Assembly: GCA_001898855.1 (NCBI GenBank)
Contig: MKVN01000034.1
Coordinates: 24,936 to 87,250, forward strand
Source: Micrococcales bacterium 73-13
GTDB lineage: Bacteria > Actinomycetota > Actinomycetes > Actinomycetales > Microbacteriaceae
Direction: 5' to 3'
DNA length: 62,315 nucleotides
Of this stretch, positions 1 through 6,700 are shown in pieces. The position numbers were made by a program, and so were the translations under genes. Each line of letters starts with the position of its first letter. The first letter of the stretch is position 1. The notes below the pieces were generated by a model that saw only the letters and a program-made list of their open reading frames with translations, was not told the origin of the DNA and made no database searches.

Positions 1-385
1 GCTCAGGTTCGGGTTCGGGGGTACCGCATCCGTACCGCGGCACAGCACGGCTTCACGGGGAGGTGAGGGGCCGGTCCCTCCTTCAGCTCGCCGACGATCC
101 CCTCCGGTCGAGCTCGTCCGTCTGGTCGCGTTCGTCGAGATCGGCCACTGCGCATCCGTGCTTCCGCGTCCTGAGTGCTCGGATTCGTCGAGCGGGCGGG
201 AATCGCCTGTGCAGCAGGCTCGTCTGATCGCGCGCTCGTCGGACTCGTCGGGTTCGTCTGCCGGCTGAGGAGGCCTCGAGCCGGCCCGAGGCTCGGCCGG
301 CCGCGCGTCGGCCGCGCTCCGCCGGCTCACGGCGGAGGCAGGCCTGCGATCCCCACCTCGGAGAACCGGCCAGCGGCCTCCCCTG
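1..385. other. Intergenic stretch with no supported gene
   Basis: I see no convincing coding region here. On the plus strand the first 21 codons from base 1 run to a TGA at 64-66 and could be the last codons of an upstream gene (rsmG usually precedes parA in related genomes), but they are too short to assign. Later open frames in this stretch have low-complexity Arg/Ser/Gly translations typical of GC-rich noncoding DNA. Confidence 0.5.
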
Positions 386-407
386 CGATGTTTCACGTGA
401 AACATCG
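386..407. promoter_or_regulatory. parS: parS centromere site 1 (ParB binding)
   Basis: The 16-base core TGTTTCACGTGAAACA lies at 389-404 and matches the universal bacterial parS consensus exactly. It is extended to a perfect 22-base palindrome over 386-407. It lies about 690 bases before parA. Identity of this motif as the ParB loading site is established for chromosomal ParABS systems. Confidence 0.95.
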
Positions 408-423
408 GCGTTCGAGATGGGCG

Positions 424-519
424 GGGAACAGGGGCTGACCCCGAAACGCCGACTCGGGGCTGGCGGGCGCCGCCGCCTGCGGCGGTGCGGGTCGCGTTTC
501 GGGGTCAGCCCCTGTTCCC
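424..519. repeat. Long inverted repeat with 26-base arms
   Basis: Bases 424-449 and 494-519 are exact reverse complements of 26 bases, separated by 44 bases. Each arm holds its own small hairpin (GGGG-CTGA-CCCC on the left, GGGG-TCAG-CCCC on the right). It lies between parS site 1 and the 3' end of the minus-strand VOC gene. It could end transcription of that gene or be a dispersed intergenic repeat. There is no T-run, so a simple intrinsic terminator is not demonstrated. Confidence 0.8.
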
Positions 520-540
520 GGCGTTCCGCGCGCTGCGCCC

Positions 541-960
541 TCAGGCGGCCGTGTGCATCCAGGGCGTATAGGAGATGCCGACGAGAAGCCCCTCGGGGGA
601 CTGCAGCCGGGCCGTCCACTGGCCCCACGGCTCCTCGGCCGCGGCTCGCAGCAGCTCGTGCCCCGCGGCGGCGAGCTCCTCCGCGGCGGCGACGACCGCC
701 TCGGGGCTCTCCACGTCGAACTCGATCCAGGCCTGCGGCGTGGGTCGCCCGGCGGGCCAGTCCGGTGCGCCGAAGGTCGACTCCGCAGCCTGCTCGAGCG
801 GCCAGATCGCGAAGGCCTTGACCCCGTCCAGCGAGTCGTTCGTGCGATAGCCGGGAGCCGGCTCCTCGAACGCGATGCCGAGTGCGCCCTGCCAGAAGTC
901 CGCCGAACGGCGGTCGTCGGCGCCGATCGGGCCGAAGCCCGCCACGAATCGGATGTCCAT
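541..960 (-). CDS. VOC (glyoxalase/bleomycin-resistance) family protein
   Basis: A 139-residue single-module protein of the vicinal oxygen chelate superfamily, with the typical pattern of a short first strand (IRFVAGFGPIGADD), a helix with SADFWQGALGI, and a second half with WIEFDVESPEAVVAAAEELAAAGHELL and a closing SPEGLLVGISYTPW. Members bind a metal and act on varied small molecules, so the substrate cannot be told. Start ATG at 960 is supported by a TAGCGT element six bases upstream and no Shine-Dalgarno site. It runs opposite to parA and shares the short region 961-1077 with it. Confidence 0.8.
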   Translation of the reverse strand: MDIRFVAGFGPIGADDRRSADFWQGALGIAFEEPAPGYRTNDSLDGVKAFAIWPLEQAAESTFGAPDWPAGRPTPQAWIEFDVESPEAVVAAAEELAAAGHELLRAAAEEPWGQWTARLQSPEGLLVGISYTPWMHTAA

Positions 961-966
961 GCGGAA

Positions 967-972
967 ACGCTA
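967..972 (-). promoter_or_regulatory. -10 element of VOC gene (leaderless)
   Basis: TAGCGT on the minus strand, six bases before the ATG at 960, so transcription should start at or beside the start codon. Confidence 0.55.
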
Positions 973-980
973 ACCCCCGG

Positions 981-1008
981 GTCCGACATCGGACCGAGCG
1001 GGTATCGT
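981..1008 (+). promoter_or_regulatory. Probable parAB promoter with operator-like inverted repeat
   Basis: TATCGT at 1003-1008 is a plausible -10 for parA. The inverted repeat GTCCGA-CA-TCGGAC (981-994) covers the place where the -35 would lie, so it could be an operator. The promoter call rests on position and -10 match only. Confidence 0.4.
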
Positions 1009-1054
1009 GGTCGGGTCCCCGGCTTCGTCGCGGGCGCCGGCCGCGCAGCGGCCG

Positions 1055-1070
1055 TGTTTCACGTGAAACA
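1055..1070. promoter_or_regulatory. parS: parS site 2, abutting the parA ribosome binding site
   Basis: TGTTTCACGTGAAACA is a perfect parS core. Its last base is the first A of the AAGGA Shine-Dalgarno sequence (1070-1074) of parA, whose ATG is at 1078. Directly before it is a perfect GC hairpin, CGGCCGC-GCA-GCGGCCG (1038-1054). ParB bound here would sit in the parA leader. Confidence 0.93.
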
Positions 1071-1077
1071 AGGACCG

Positions 1078-1971
1078 ATGACCGACACCCCCATCGCCTC
1101 GCAGCTCGCCGATCTGGCGCAGCGGCGCGGGCGCCTCGAGGCCGACGTGGTGCCGCTGCCGGAGCGCACCAGGGTGTTCGTCGTCGCGAACCAGAAGGGC
1201 GGCGTCGGCAAGACGACGACGACCGTCAACCTCGCCGCGGGACTCGCGGCCGCCGGGGCGACCGTGCTCGTGATCGACCTGGATCCCCAGGGCAACGCCT
1301 CCACGGCGCTCGGCGTGGACCATCGGGTCGGGGATCCCGGGGTGTACGACGTGCTCATCGACGGCGCCGCGATCGACGACGTCATGCAGGCGAGTCCGGA
1401 ACGGGAGGGCCTGTTCTGCCTCTCGGCGAACATCGACCTGGCCGGCGCCGAGTCGGAGCTCTACCTGGCGGTCGCCCGCGAGACGCGGCTGCGGACCGCG
1501 CTGGACGCCTTCCTCGCGGTCGCGGGCCGCGGCTTCCACTACGTGTTCATCGACTGCCCGCCGTCGCTCGGCCTGCTCACCGTCAACGCGCTGACCGCGG
1601 GGCACGAGCTGCTCATCCCCGTGCAGTGCGAGTACTACGCGCTCGAGGGGCTCAGCCAGCTGCTCAAGACCGTCGGCGAGGTCGGCAAGTACCTCAACCC
1701 CGCGCTGCGCCTCTCGACGATCCTGCTCACGATGTTCGACTCCAGGACGAACCTCTCGCACCAGGTCGCCGGCGACGTCCGCGAGCACTTCCCGCGCGAG
1801 ACGCTCGCCGCGGTCATCCCGCGGTCGGTGCGCATCTCGGAGGCGCCGAGCTTCGGTCAGACCGTCATCGCCTACGACGCCGGCTCCCCGGGGGCCGTCG
1901 CGTATCAGGAGGCCGCCCACGAGCTCGCCAAGCGCGGCGCGCGGCCGCGAGAGGAGTCGAACGATGGCTGA
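1078..1971 (+). CDS. parA: Chromosome partitioning ATPase ParA (Soj)
   Basis: A 297-residue ParA/MinD-type ATPase that drives segregation of the origin region by ATP-dependent nucleoid binding and ParB-stimulated hydrolysis. The deviant Walker A motif KGGVGKTT is at residues 40-47, followed by VIDLDPQGNAS (about 65-75) and FIDCPPSLGLLTVNAL. The open frame extends far upstream, but the ATG at 1078 is chosen because AAGGA lies just before it and the N-terminus MTDTPIASQLADLAQRRGR fits the family. It overlaps parB by 8 bases, so the two are translationally coupled. A parS site in the leader suggests feedback by ParB. Confidence 0.97.
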   Translation: MTDTPIASQLADLAQRRGRLEADVVPLPERTRVFVVANQKGGVGKTTTTVNLAAGLAAAGATVLVIDLDPQGNASTALGVDHRVGDPGVYDVLIDGAAIDDVMQASPEREGLFCLSANIDLAGAESELYLAVARETRLRTALDAFLAVAGRGFHYVFIDCPPSLGLLTVNALTAGHELLIPVQCEYYALEGLSQLLKTVGEVGKYLNPALRLSTILLTMFDSRTNLSHQVAGDVREHFPRETLAAVIPRSVRISEAPSFGQTVIAYDAGSPGAVAYQEAAHELAKRGARPREESNDG

Positions 1972-2926
1972 ACGCAAGCGGGGCCTCGGCCGCGGCATCG
2001 GGGCGCTCATCCCGACGAGCGCGAGCGACGACCGCCCGGTCGACGTGTTCTTCCCGGACCGCGCTGTGCAGCCCCCGGCCGAGGACGAGCGCGGGCTGCT
2101 CGCCGTGCCCGGCGCCCGGCTCGCGGCGCTCTCACCCGACGACATCGTGCCGAACGCGGTGAACCCGAGGAAGCACTTCGACGACGAGGCGCTCGCCGAG
2201 CTCGTCACCTCGGTGCGGGAGTTCGGCGTGCTCCAGCCGATCGTCGTGCGGCCCCGGCTGGGGGCGCTCGCCGGCGAGCCGCAGTACGAGCTGGTCATGG
2301 GCGAGCGCCGGCTGCGCGCGAGCAAGGCGGCCGGCCTGGCGGCGATCCCTGCGGTGGTGCGCGACACCTCGGACGACGTGATGCTGCGCGACGCGCTGCT
2401 GGAGAACCTGCACCGTGCCGACCTCAACCCGATCGAGGAGGCGGAGGCCTACCAGCAGCTGCTGGAGGACTTCGGGGTGACCCAGGAGCAGCTCGCCGGG
2501 CGGATCGGGCGCTCGCGGCCGCAGATCGCGAACACCATCCGCCTGCTGCGCCTGCCGGAGCCGGTCCGCCGCCGGGTCGCCGCCGGGGTGCTCAGCGCCG
2601 GGCACGCCCGCGCGATCCTCTCGGTCGGCGACGAGCCCGGCATGCTGCGGCTCGCGGACAAGATCGTCAACGAGGAGCTGTCGGTGCGCGCCGCCGAGGC
2701 CGCGGCGTCGCTCGCGAACGGCTCCCGGCCGGCCGGTGGGGCCTCGGGGCCCAAGCCGGGAGGGCGCAAGGCGCACCTCGACGACCTGGCCGCCCGGATC
2801 GGAGACCGGCTCGACACCCGGGTGCGGATCGCGCTCGGCAAGTCGAAGGGCCAGATCGTCATCGACTTCGCGACGGTCGCGGACCTCAATCGCATCGCCG
2901 ACGAGCTCGGCGTCGACCGCTCCTGA
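1964..2926 (+). CDS. parB: Chromosome partitioning protein ParB (Spo0J)
   Basis: A 320-residue CTP-dependent DNA clamp that loads at parS and spreads. The N-terminal KRGLGRGIGALIP (5-17) is the ParA-stimulating motif. The CTP-binding motif GERRLRA is at 113-119, followed by ENLHRADLNPIEEAEAY. The parS-reading helix-turn-helix is about residues 172-197 (VTQEQLAGRIGRSRPQIANT), and the C-terminal dimer domain includes IVIDFATVADLNRIADELG. Its ATG lies inside the end of parA. Two parS sites lie upstream within 1.6 kb. After the stop, ATTCCGA-TT-TCGGAAT (2930-2945) forms a short hairpin that is too weak to call a terminator. Confidence 0.97.
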   Translation: MAERKRGLGRGIGALIPTSASDDRPVDVFFPDRAVQPPAEDERGLLAVPGARLAALSPDDIVPNAVNPRKHFDDEALAELVTSVREFGVLQPIVVRPRLGALAGEPQYELVMGERRLRASKAAGLAAIPAVVRDTSDDVMLRDALLENLHRADLNPIEEAEAYQQLLEDFGVTQEQLAGRIGRSRPQIANTIRLLRLPEPVRRRVAAGVLSAGHARAILSVGDEPGMLRLADKIVNEELSVRAAEAAASLANGSRPAGGASGPKPGGRKAHLDDLAARIGDRLDTRVRIALGKSKGQIVIDFATVADLNRIADELGVDRS

Positions 2927-3033
2927 CGTATTCCGATTTCGGAATGATGCTCTGATCAGGCATTCGTCTGTCTCACAGCGCGATCCCGGGCGGCCGGACG
3001 AACGGATGCGCGGAGCCGCCGGACCGGGCTGCC

Positions 3034-3975
3034 TCAGCGCAGCGCGGCCTCCGCGAGGGCCCGGTAGGCGAGCCCGGCGTCGTACCCGGCGGCCTCGAGC
3101 GCCTGCGGGTAGACCGAGGTCTCGGTGAGCCCGGGCATGACGTTCGCCTCCAGGAACCACGGCGTCCCCGCCCGGTCGACGATGAGGTCGACCCGCGAGA
3201 GATGCCGCAGCCCGAGCGCCCGGTGCGCGTCGAGCGCAGCCTGCGCGGCGCGCTCGGCGACCGCGGGGTCGATCCTGGCGGGGGTGTAGAACCGCGTCTC
3301 CCCCGCCGTGTAGCGCGCCTCGTAGGAGTACACGCCGCCGATCGGCTCGATCTCGACGGCCGGCAGCGCGGTCGGCCCGTCGCCGGTGTCGAGGATCGCG
3401 ATCGCGATCTCGGTGCCGGTCACCTGCTGCTCGATGAGCGCGACGTCCCAGTACGTGTAGGCGTCGACCATCGCCCGCGGCAGGCGCTCCCGGTCCGCGA
3501 CGATGGTCACGCCCTGCGATGAGCCGCCCTGCGCGGGCTTGACGACGAGGGGGCCGGAGAACTCGTCCGAGATCTGCTCCAGGATGCCGACGGCGCCGAG
3601 CTCGCGGAACGCCTCCCGCGGCAGCGTGATCGAGGCGGGGGTGGGCACGCCGGCGCGGGTGACGATGGTCTTCGCGGTCGGCTTGTCCCAGGCCAGGCGC
3701 GCGGCGTCCGCGCGCGAGCCGACGTAGGGCACGCCGATGAAGTCGAGCAGGCCGCGCAGCGCCCCGTCCTCGCCGGAGGCGCCGTGCAGGGCGGGCCAGA
3801 CCACGTCGGGGCGGTGCGCCCGGAGGTGCGCGAGCAGCGAGGCGTCCGGGTCGCGGACGGTGACCGAGAGCCCGTGCGCGAGCAGCCCGTCGGCGACCCG
3901 GCGACCGCTGCGCAGCGAGATGTCGCGCTCGTGGGAGATCCCGCCCGCGAGCACGAGCACGGAGGTCAGCGCCAC
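3034..3975 (-). CDS. D-alanine-D-alanine ligase family protein (ATP-grasp)
   Basis: A 313-residue ATP-grasp ligase. The N-terminal SHERDISLRSGRRV corresponds to the first Ddl substrate motif, WPALHGASGEDGALRGLLD to the HGxxGEDG motif, and VVKPAQGGSSQGV to the ATP-grasp lid. EANVMPGLTETSVYP matches the terminal NxxPG(L/M)T metal and D-Ala site. Ddl enzymes make the D-Ala-D-Ala dipeptide of peptidoglycan in the cytoplasm. The protein is shorter than many Ddl (about 350-370), so it may be a paralogue of the main ligase. The start is GTG, preceded by GAGGGGGAG. It lies 31 bases after the aminotransferase gene and is probably co-transcribed with it. Confidence 0.8.
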   Translation of the reverse strand: MALTSVLVLAGGISHERDISLRSGRRVADGLLAHGLSVTVRDPDASLLAHLRAHRPDVVWPALHGASGEDGALRGLLDFIGVPYVGSRADAARLAWDKPTAKTIVTRAGVPTPASITLPREAFRELGAVGILEQISDEFSGPLVVKPAQGGSSQGVTIVADRERLPRAMVDAYTYWDVALIEQQVTGTEIAIAILDTGDGPTALPAVEIEPIGGVYSYEARYTAGETRFYTPARIDPAVAERAAQAALDAHRALGLRHLSRVDLIVDRAGTPWFLEANVMPGLTETSVYPQALEAAGYDAGLAYRALAEAALR

Positions 3976-4006
3976 GGCCCGCTCCCCCTCGTCCGCTTCC
4001 GCCCGC

Positions 4007-5311
4007 TCATGCGAGCGAGGTCGGCGGCACGAACACCGGCTCGGCGCGCTCGGCTGAGACCGGCAGCGGCGCGGTCTGCGAGAACTCGCTGAGCAGGTCG
4101 AGCTCGCCGCCCACGACGAGCGACAGCCGGCGCACGCCCTCCCGGATGAACTCCGGCGTCGGATAGCAGAACGACAGCCGGAGGTGGGAGCGCCCCTCGC
4201 CGTCGGCGTAGAACGCCGTGCCCGGCGTGTACGCGACGAGCTCCTTGACCGCGCGGGGCAGCATCGCCTTCGAGTCGAGGTGGTCGGGGAGCGTGACCCA
4301 GACGTAGAAGCCGCCGTCCGGGTGCGTCCAGCTCAGGTCCGGCAGGTAGTCGTCGAGGGCGGCGAGCATCGCGTCGCGCCGCTCCCGGTACACGCCGCGG
4401 AACGCGTCGATCTGGCCCTTCCAGTCGGCCGAGGACAGGTACTCGCTGATGACGTACTGGGAGAACGAGGACGGCGAGAGGATCGCCGCCTCGTTCGCGA
4501 GGATGAGCTTCTCGCGGATCGCGTGCGGCGCGAGCGCCCAGCCGACGCGGAAGCCGGGTGCGAGCGTCTTGGAGAACGTGCCGAGGTAGACGACGCCGTC
4601 CTCCTCGACCGAGCGCATCGCGTGCGGCGCGGGCTGGTCGAACCACAGCAGCCCGTACGGGTTGTCCTCGAGCACGAGGATGCCCTCCGAGCGGCAGATC
4701 TCGAGGATCTCGGTGCGCCGGTCCCACGGCAGCGTGACGCCCGACGGGTTGCCGAAGGACGGCACCGTGTAGAGGAACTTGATCCGCCGGCCCTCGGCCT
4801 TGAGCTCGGCGATGCGCGTGCGCAGCGCCTCGGGCACCAGGCCCTGGGCGTCGGTCGCGACGTGCTGCACATCCGCCTGGAAGGAGTGGAACACGACCAG
4901 CGCCGTGACGTAGGTCGGCGCCTCGGCGAGGACGACGTCGCCCGGGTCGATGAAGAGCTTGGTGATCAGCTCGAGCGCGTGCTGCGAGCCGGTCGTGACG
5001 ACGAGGTCGTCGACCGAGGCGCGGATGCCCTCGAGCGCCATGACCTCGAGGATCTGCTCGCGCAGCCGCGGCAGGCCCTGACCGGATCCGTACTGCATGG
5101 CCTGGGGGCCGTGGTCGTTCAGCACGCGGTCGAGCGCGCCCTGCACCAGCTCCTTCGGCAGGGCGGAGACGTACGGCATGCCGCCGGCGAGGCTCACGAC
5201 CTCGGGCCGCGACGCGACGGCGAAGAGCGCTCGCACCTCGGACGCCGCCAGGCCCGCGGATCGCGCGGCATAGCTGTCGTACCAGGGGTCGAGGTTCGTA
5301 CCCGTCGTCAT
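4007..5311 (-). CDS. PLP-dependent class I aminotransferase (2-aminoadipate/valine-pyruvate type)
   Basis: A 434-residue fold-type I aminotransferase of the group close to the catalytic half of MocR/GntR regulators, but with no DNA-binding domain. The PLP lysine is in YLGTFSKTLAPGFRVGW, the cofactor aspartate/tyrosine region in LVLEDNPYGLLWF, and VPSFGNPSGVTLPWDRR is the substrate loop. Relatives convert aromatic or branched amino acids or 2-aminoadipate to 2-oxo acids. The substrate here cannot be fixed. TAGGCT lies 8 bases before the ATG. It probably heads a two-gene unit with the downstream ligase, and is oriented as the thioredoxin genes upstream. Confidence 0.85.
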   Translation of the reverse strand: MTTGTNLDPWYDSYAARSAGLAASEVRALFAVASRPEVVSLAGGMPYVSALPKELVQGALDRVLNDHGPQAMQYGSGQGLPRLREQILEVMALEGIRASVDDLVVTTGSQHALELITKLFIDPGDVVLAEAPTYVTALVVFHSFQADVQHVATDAQGLVPEALRTRIAELKAEGRRIKFLYTVPSFGNPSGVTLPWDRRTEILEICRSEGILVLEDNPYGLLWFDQPAPHAMRSVEEDGVVYLGTFSKTLAPGFRVGWALAPHAIREKLILANEAAILSPSSFSQYVISEYLSSADWKGQIDAFRGVYRERRDAMLAALDDYLPDLSWTHPDGGFYVWVTLPDHLDSKAMLPRAVKELVAYTPGTAFYADGEGRSHLRLSFCYPTPEFIREGVRRLSLVVGGELDLLSEFSQTAPLPVSAERAEPVFVPPTSLA

Positions 5312-5319
5312 GACGGGAG

Positions 5320-5325
5320 AGCCTA
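5320..5325 (-). promoter_or_regulatory. -10 element of aminotransferase gene
   Basis: TAGGCT on the minus strand, eight bases before the ATG at 5311. This suggests a new transcript beginning in the 25-base gap after trxA. Confidence 0.45.
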
Positions 5326-5336
5326 CTCCGCGGGTC

Positions 5337-5660
5337 TCACAGGAACTCGGCGAGCTCCGCCTCGAGCACCTGCTTCGGGCGGGCGCCGACGATCTCCTTG
5401 ACCTCCTGACCGCCGCGGAACACCTTCATCGCGGGGATGCCGGTGATGCCGTACCGCATGGTCGTGGCCGGGTTCTCGTCGACGTTGAGCTTCACGATCC
5501 GGATCCTCCCGGCGTGCTCCTGCGCGATCTGGTCCAGGATCGGGGAGACCGCGCGGCACGGGCCGCACCACTCCGCCCAGAAGTCGACGAGGACCGTGTC
5601 GGTGGCGCCGAGCACCTCGGCGTCGAAGGTCGCGTCGGTGACGGCTGGGGCGCTGCTCAT
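5337..5660 (-). CDS. trxA: Thioredoxin
   Basis: A 107-residue thioredoxin, the cytoplasmic disulfide reductant. The active site is W31-C32-G-P-C35 in FWAEWCGPCRAVSP, and the cis-proline is in GITGIPAMKVFRGGQ. Length and order of elements are those of a classic Trx1. AGGAGA precedes the ATG at good spacing. It follows trxB by 61 bases on the same strand, so oxidised TrxA can be recycled by its neighbour. Confidence 0.97.
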   Translation of the reverse strand: MSSAPAVTDATFDAEVLGATDTVLVDFWAEWCGPCRAVSPILDQIAQEHAGRIRIVKLNVDENPATTMRYGITGIPAMKVFRGGQEVKEIVGARPKQVLEAELAEFL

Positions 5661-5721
5661 GGGGTTCTCTCCTGGTCGTCGGGTTCGGGGCGGGTTCGAG
5701 GGGGCGGCCGGCGCGGCCGTC

Positions 5722-6654
5722 TCAGCCGGCGAGGGCGGCGAGATAGTGCTCGACGTCGATCGCGGCGACCGTGCCGGAGGCCGCGGCCGTGACCGCCTGG
5801 CGGTAGGTCGGATCGACCACGTCGCCGGCCGCGAACACCCCGGGCACCGAGGTGCGGGAGGAGCGGCCGTCGACGTGGATGGTGCCGGCGGGCGTGAGGT
5901 CGAGCTTGCCGTGCACCAGGTGCGTGCGCGGGTCGGCGCCGATCGCGACGAACAGCCCGGTGACCGGGAGCGAGCGCTCGGCGCCGGTCCGGGTGTCGCG
6001 CAGCGTCAGCGACTCGACCGAGTCGCCGCCGTTGATGGCGACCACCTCCGCGTCGGTGACGAACTCGATCTTCGGGTCGCGCTGCGCGCGCTCGAGCATG
6101 ATGCTCGACGCCCGGAAGGTCGACGAGCGGTGGATCAGGTACACCTTGTCGGCGAACTTCGTGAGGAAGGTCGCCTCCTCCATCGCCGAGTCGCCGCCGC
6201 CGACGACCGCGATCACCTGCTGCCGGAAGAAGAAGCCGTCGCAGGTCGCGCACCAGGAGACGCCGTGGCCGGACAGCCGCTCCTCATCCGCCAGGCCGAG
6301 CCTCCGGTAGGCCGAGCCGGTCGCGAAGATGACCGACTGCGCCTCGAGCACCGTGCCGTCGCCGAGCGTGACGCGCTTGACGTCGCCGTCCAGGTCGAGG
6401 GCGACGACGTCGTCGTAGACGACCGTGGTGCCGAAGCGCTCGGCCTGCTCGCGCATCTCCTCCATCAGGTCCGGGCCCATGATCCCCTTCGGGAAGCCGG
6501 GGAAGTTCTCCACCTCGGTCGTCTTGGTGAGCTCGCCGCCCGGCTCGATCGAGGAGGCGACGAGCACCGGCTCCAGGCTCGCCCTGGCGGTGTAGATGCC
6601 GGCGGTGTAGCCGGCCGGGCCGCTGCCGATGATGACGACCTTGTGCACTGCCAT
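5722..6654 (-). CDS. trxB: Thioredoxin-disulfide reductase
   Basis: A 310-residue low-molecular-weight thioredoxin reductase moving electrons from NADPH through FAD to thioredoxin. The FAD fingerprint GSGPAGYTAGIYTARA starts at residue 10, the redox pair is C135-A-T-C138, the NADPH-binding GGGDSAMEEATFL follows, and the C-terminal FAD motif is GVFAAGDVVDPTYRQ. The start has AGGAA upstream. It sits between murJ and trxA on the minus strand, an arrangement common in actinobacteria. Confidence 0.97.
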   Translation of the reverse strand: MAVHKVVIIGSGPAGYTAGIYTARASLEPVLVASSIEPGGELTKTTEVENFPGFPKGIMGPDLMEEMREQAERFGTTVVYDDVVALDLDGDVKRVTLGDGTVLEAQSVIFATGSAYRRLGLADEERLSGHGVSWCATCDGFFFRQQVIAVVGGGDSAMEEATFLTKFADKVYLIHRSSTFRASSIMLERAQRDPKIEFVTDAEVVAINGGDSVESLTLRDTRTGAERSLPVTGLFVAIGADPRTHLVHGKLDLTPAGTIHVDGRSSRTSVPGVFAAGDVVDPTYRQAVTAAASGTVAAIDVEHYLAALAG

Positions 6655-6700
6655 GAGGGTTCCTGTCTGCTCGACGCGGAGAACGCCGGGGGAGACCAGG

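Noticed and set aside
175-438. An 87-codon plus-strand frame ending with the MFHVKH translation of parS site 1
   Set aside because: FHVKH is simply how parS reads in this frame. The rest is low-complexity and has no Shine-Dalgarno sequence.
970-2427. A 485-codon minus-strand frame covering parA and parB
   Set aside because: Low-complexity Arg-rich product lying wholly opposite two certain genes; a GC shadow.
2930-2945. ATTCCGA-TT-TCGGAAT hairpin after parB as a terminator
   Set aside because: The stem is short and not GC-rich, the loop has two bases and there is no T-run. It could be an operator, but nothing supports that either.
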